A stretch of 64,000 bases of DNA from Melieria omissa (taxonomy: Eukaryota > Arthropoda > Insecta > Diptera > Ulidiidae): assembly GCA_963971225.1 (NCBI GenBank), contig CAXARI010000032.1:806001-870000 (forward strand), read 5' to 3'. The position numbers were made by a program, and so were the translations under genes. Under the pieces are notes generated by a model. That model was not told the DNA's origin. It saw only the letters and a list, made by a program, of their open reading frames with translations, and searched no databases. Shown in pieces: positions 63,436 to 64,000 of this stretch (positions are counted from its first letter, which is position 1; every line of letters begins with the position of its first letter).

Positions 63436-64000
63436 TATATAACCAATCAAATGCTTGTGGAACCTAAGTACGCACAATCACTTTAATCAAAATGGCGTCA
63501 AAATTAAGCCAGAGTGACCACCTTTCACCAATTTGGTAAATAAAAAAAATATCCCACCGGCAGCATGATCGAAATTATGGCTGTTAAATCTCGACCCGTT
63601 AACGGATTTTAATATTATTATGCCTTATTATTTAGCTACACTCGTATGCTTTCTATAATGGTATCAATCATCCTTCTATACCCCAAGGTTCGAAAGCAAA
63701 TCGATTTGGAACGGTGACTTTGAAAAAATTGCTACTTGGGTGCAACCACTAAAATGCTTGTCAACACCAAATGCATAAGTGCATATTAATAATTGACCCC
63801 TTAAAATTTAGCCAGAGTCTTATGCTTTCTATATTGGTCCCTAACTTTTCATTATCCTTCAGGAATAATGAGCATATCGATGCGCAAGGATAACATTGAA
63901 AAACTGCCTATTACAAAATACACACTCACCACTAAAGTGCTTATAGATTCCAAACGGTATGGGTTACGTTAATAAAAAACCCCTTAAAATGTAGCTAGAG
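63436..64000. repeat. Satellite array, block 5 (runs off the window)
   Basis: Completes the unit of 60846 from TATATAACC; a new unit begins at 63662 and is cut by the window end, so the array continues beyond it. Confidence 0.97.

Overview
The window is eukaryotic and almost entirely repetitive: a head-to-tail satellite array of about 1.18 kb units, interrupted by five transposable-element bodies from four insertion events. The families present point to an insect, most likely a fly: a LOA/I-group non-LTR retrotransposon with RNase H, a Tc1/mariner element whose catalytic spacing is DD37E (a spacing known from the mosquito ITmD37E group), and a Tc1 DD34E element with IR/DR ends. The species cannot be fixed from sequence alone. 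I see no host single-copy gene, tRNA, rRNA or CRISPR.

Layout. 1-28642: satellite, all units in one orientation. 28643-29374: a 732-bp non-coding element with 18-bp inverted ends, flanked by TTAA. 29375-39485: satellite. 39486-48723: the retrotransposon, on the minus strand, flanked by a 13-bp target-site duplication. Inside it, a 3700-bp block holding a piece of satellite plus the 3' half of the retrotransposon occurs twice in tandem with no difference that I can see. The window therefore holds a 5'-cut copy (39486-42830), a satellite fragment (42831-43185) and a long copy (43186-48723). 48724-56660: satellite. 56661-57959: DD37E element, decayed. 57960-61802: satellite. 61803-63435: Tc1 element on the minus strand, broken by one frameshift. 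63436-64000: satellite to the window end.

The satellite. Counting from the motif TATCAATCAT, 44 unit starts are visible; most units are 1160-1199 bp and differ at a few positions each. Every unit is built from about six diverged copies of an older sequence of about 175-183 bp, plus a less related stretch carrying CACGTG and TATATAA motifs. Shared indels show block-wise amplification: a four-unit block near the left end recurs 52 kb away, a 2345-bp dimer is repeated next to it, and units around the TTAA element are mosaics of one another.

How the parts interact. The retrotransposon and the Tc1 element entered different units at exactly the same base, just after CTGATCTA at the TATATAA motif. 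The DD37E element sits in only one of two duplicated blocks, so it arrived after that duplication. The retrotransposon's ORF2 is fully open over 1237 codons, whereas its ORF1 and both DNA-transposon transposases are broken. All short reading frames inside the satellite look like chance: most begin at TTG and depend on indels that vary between units.
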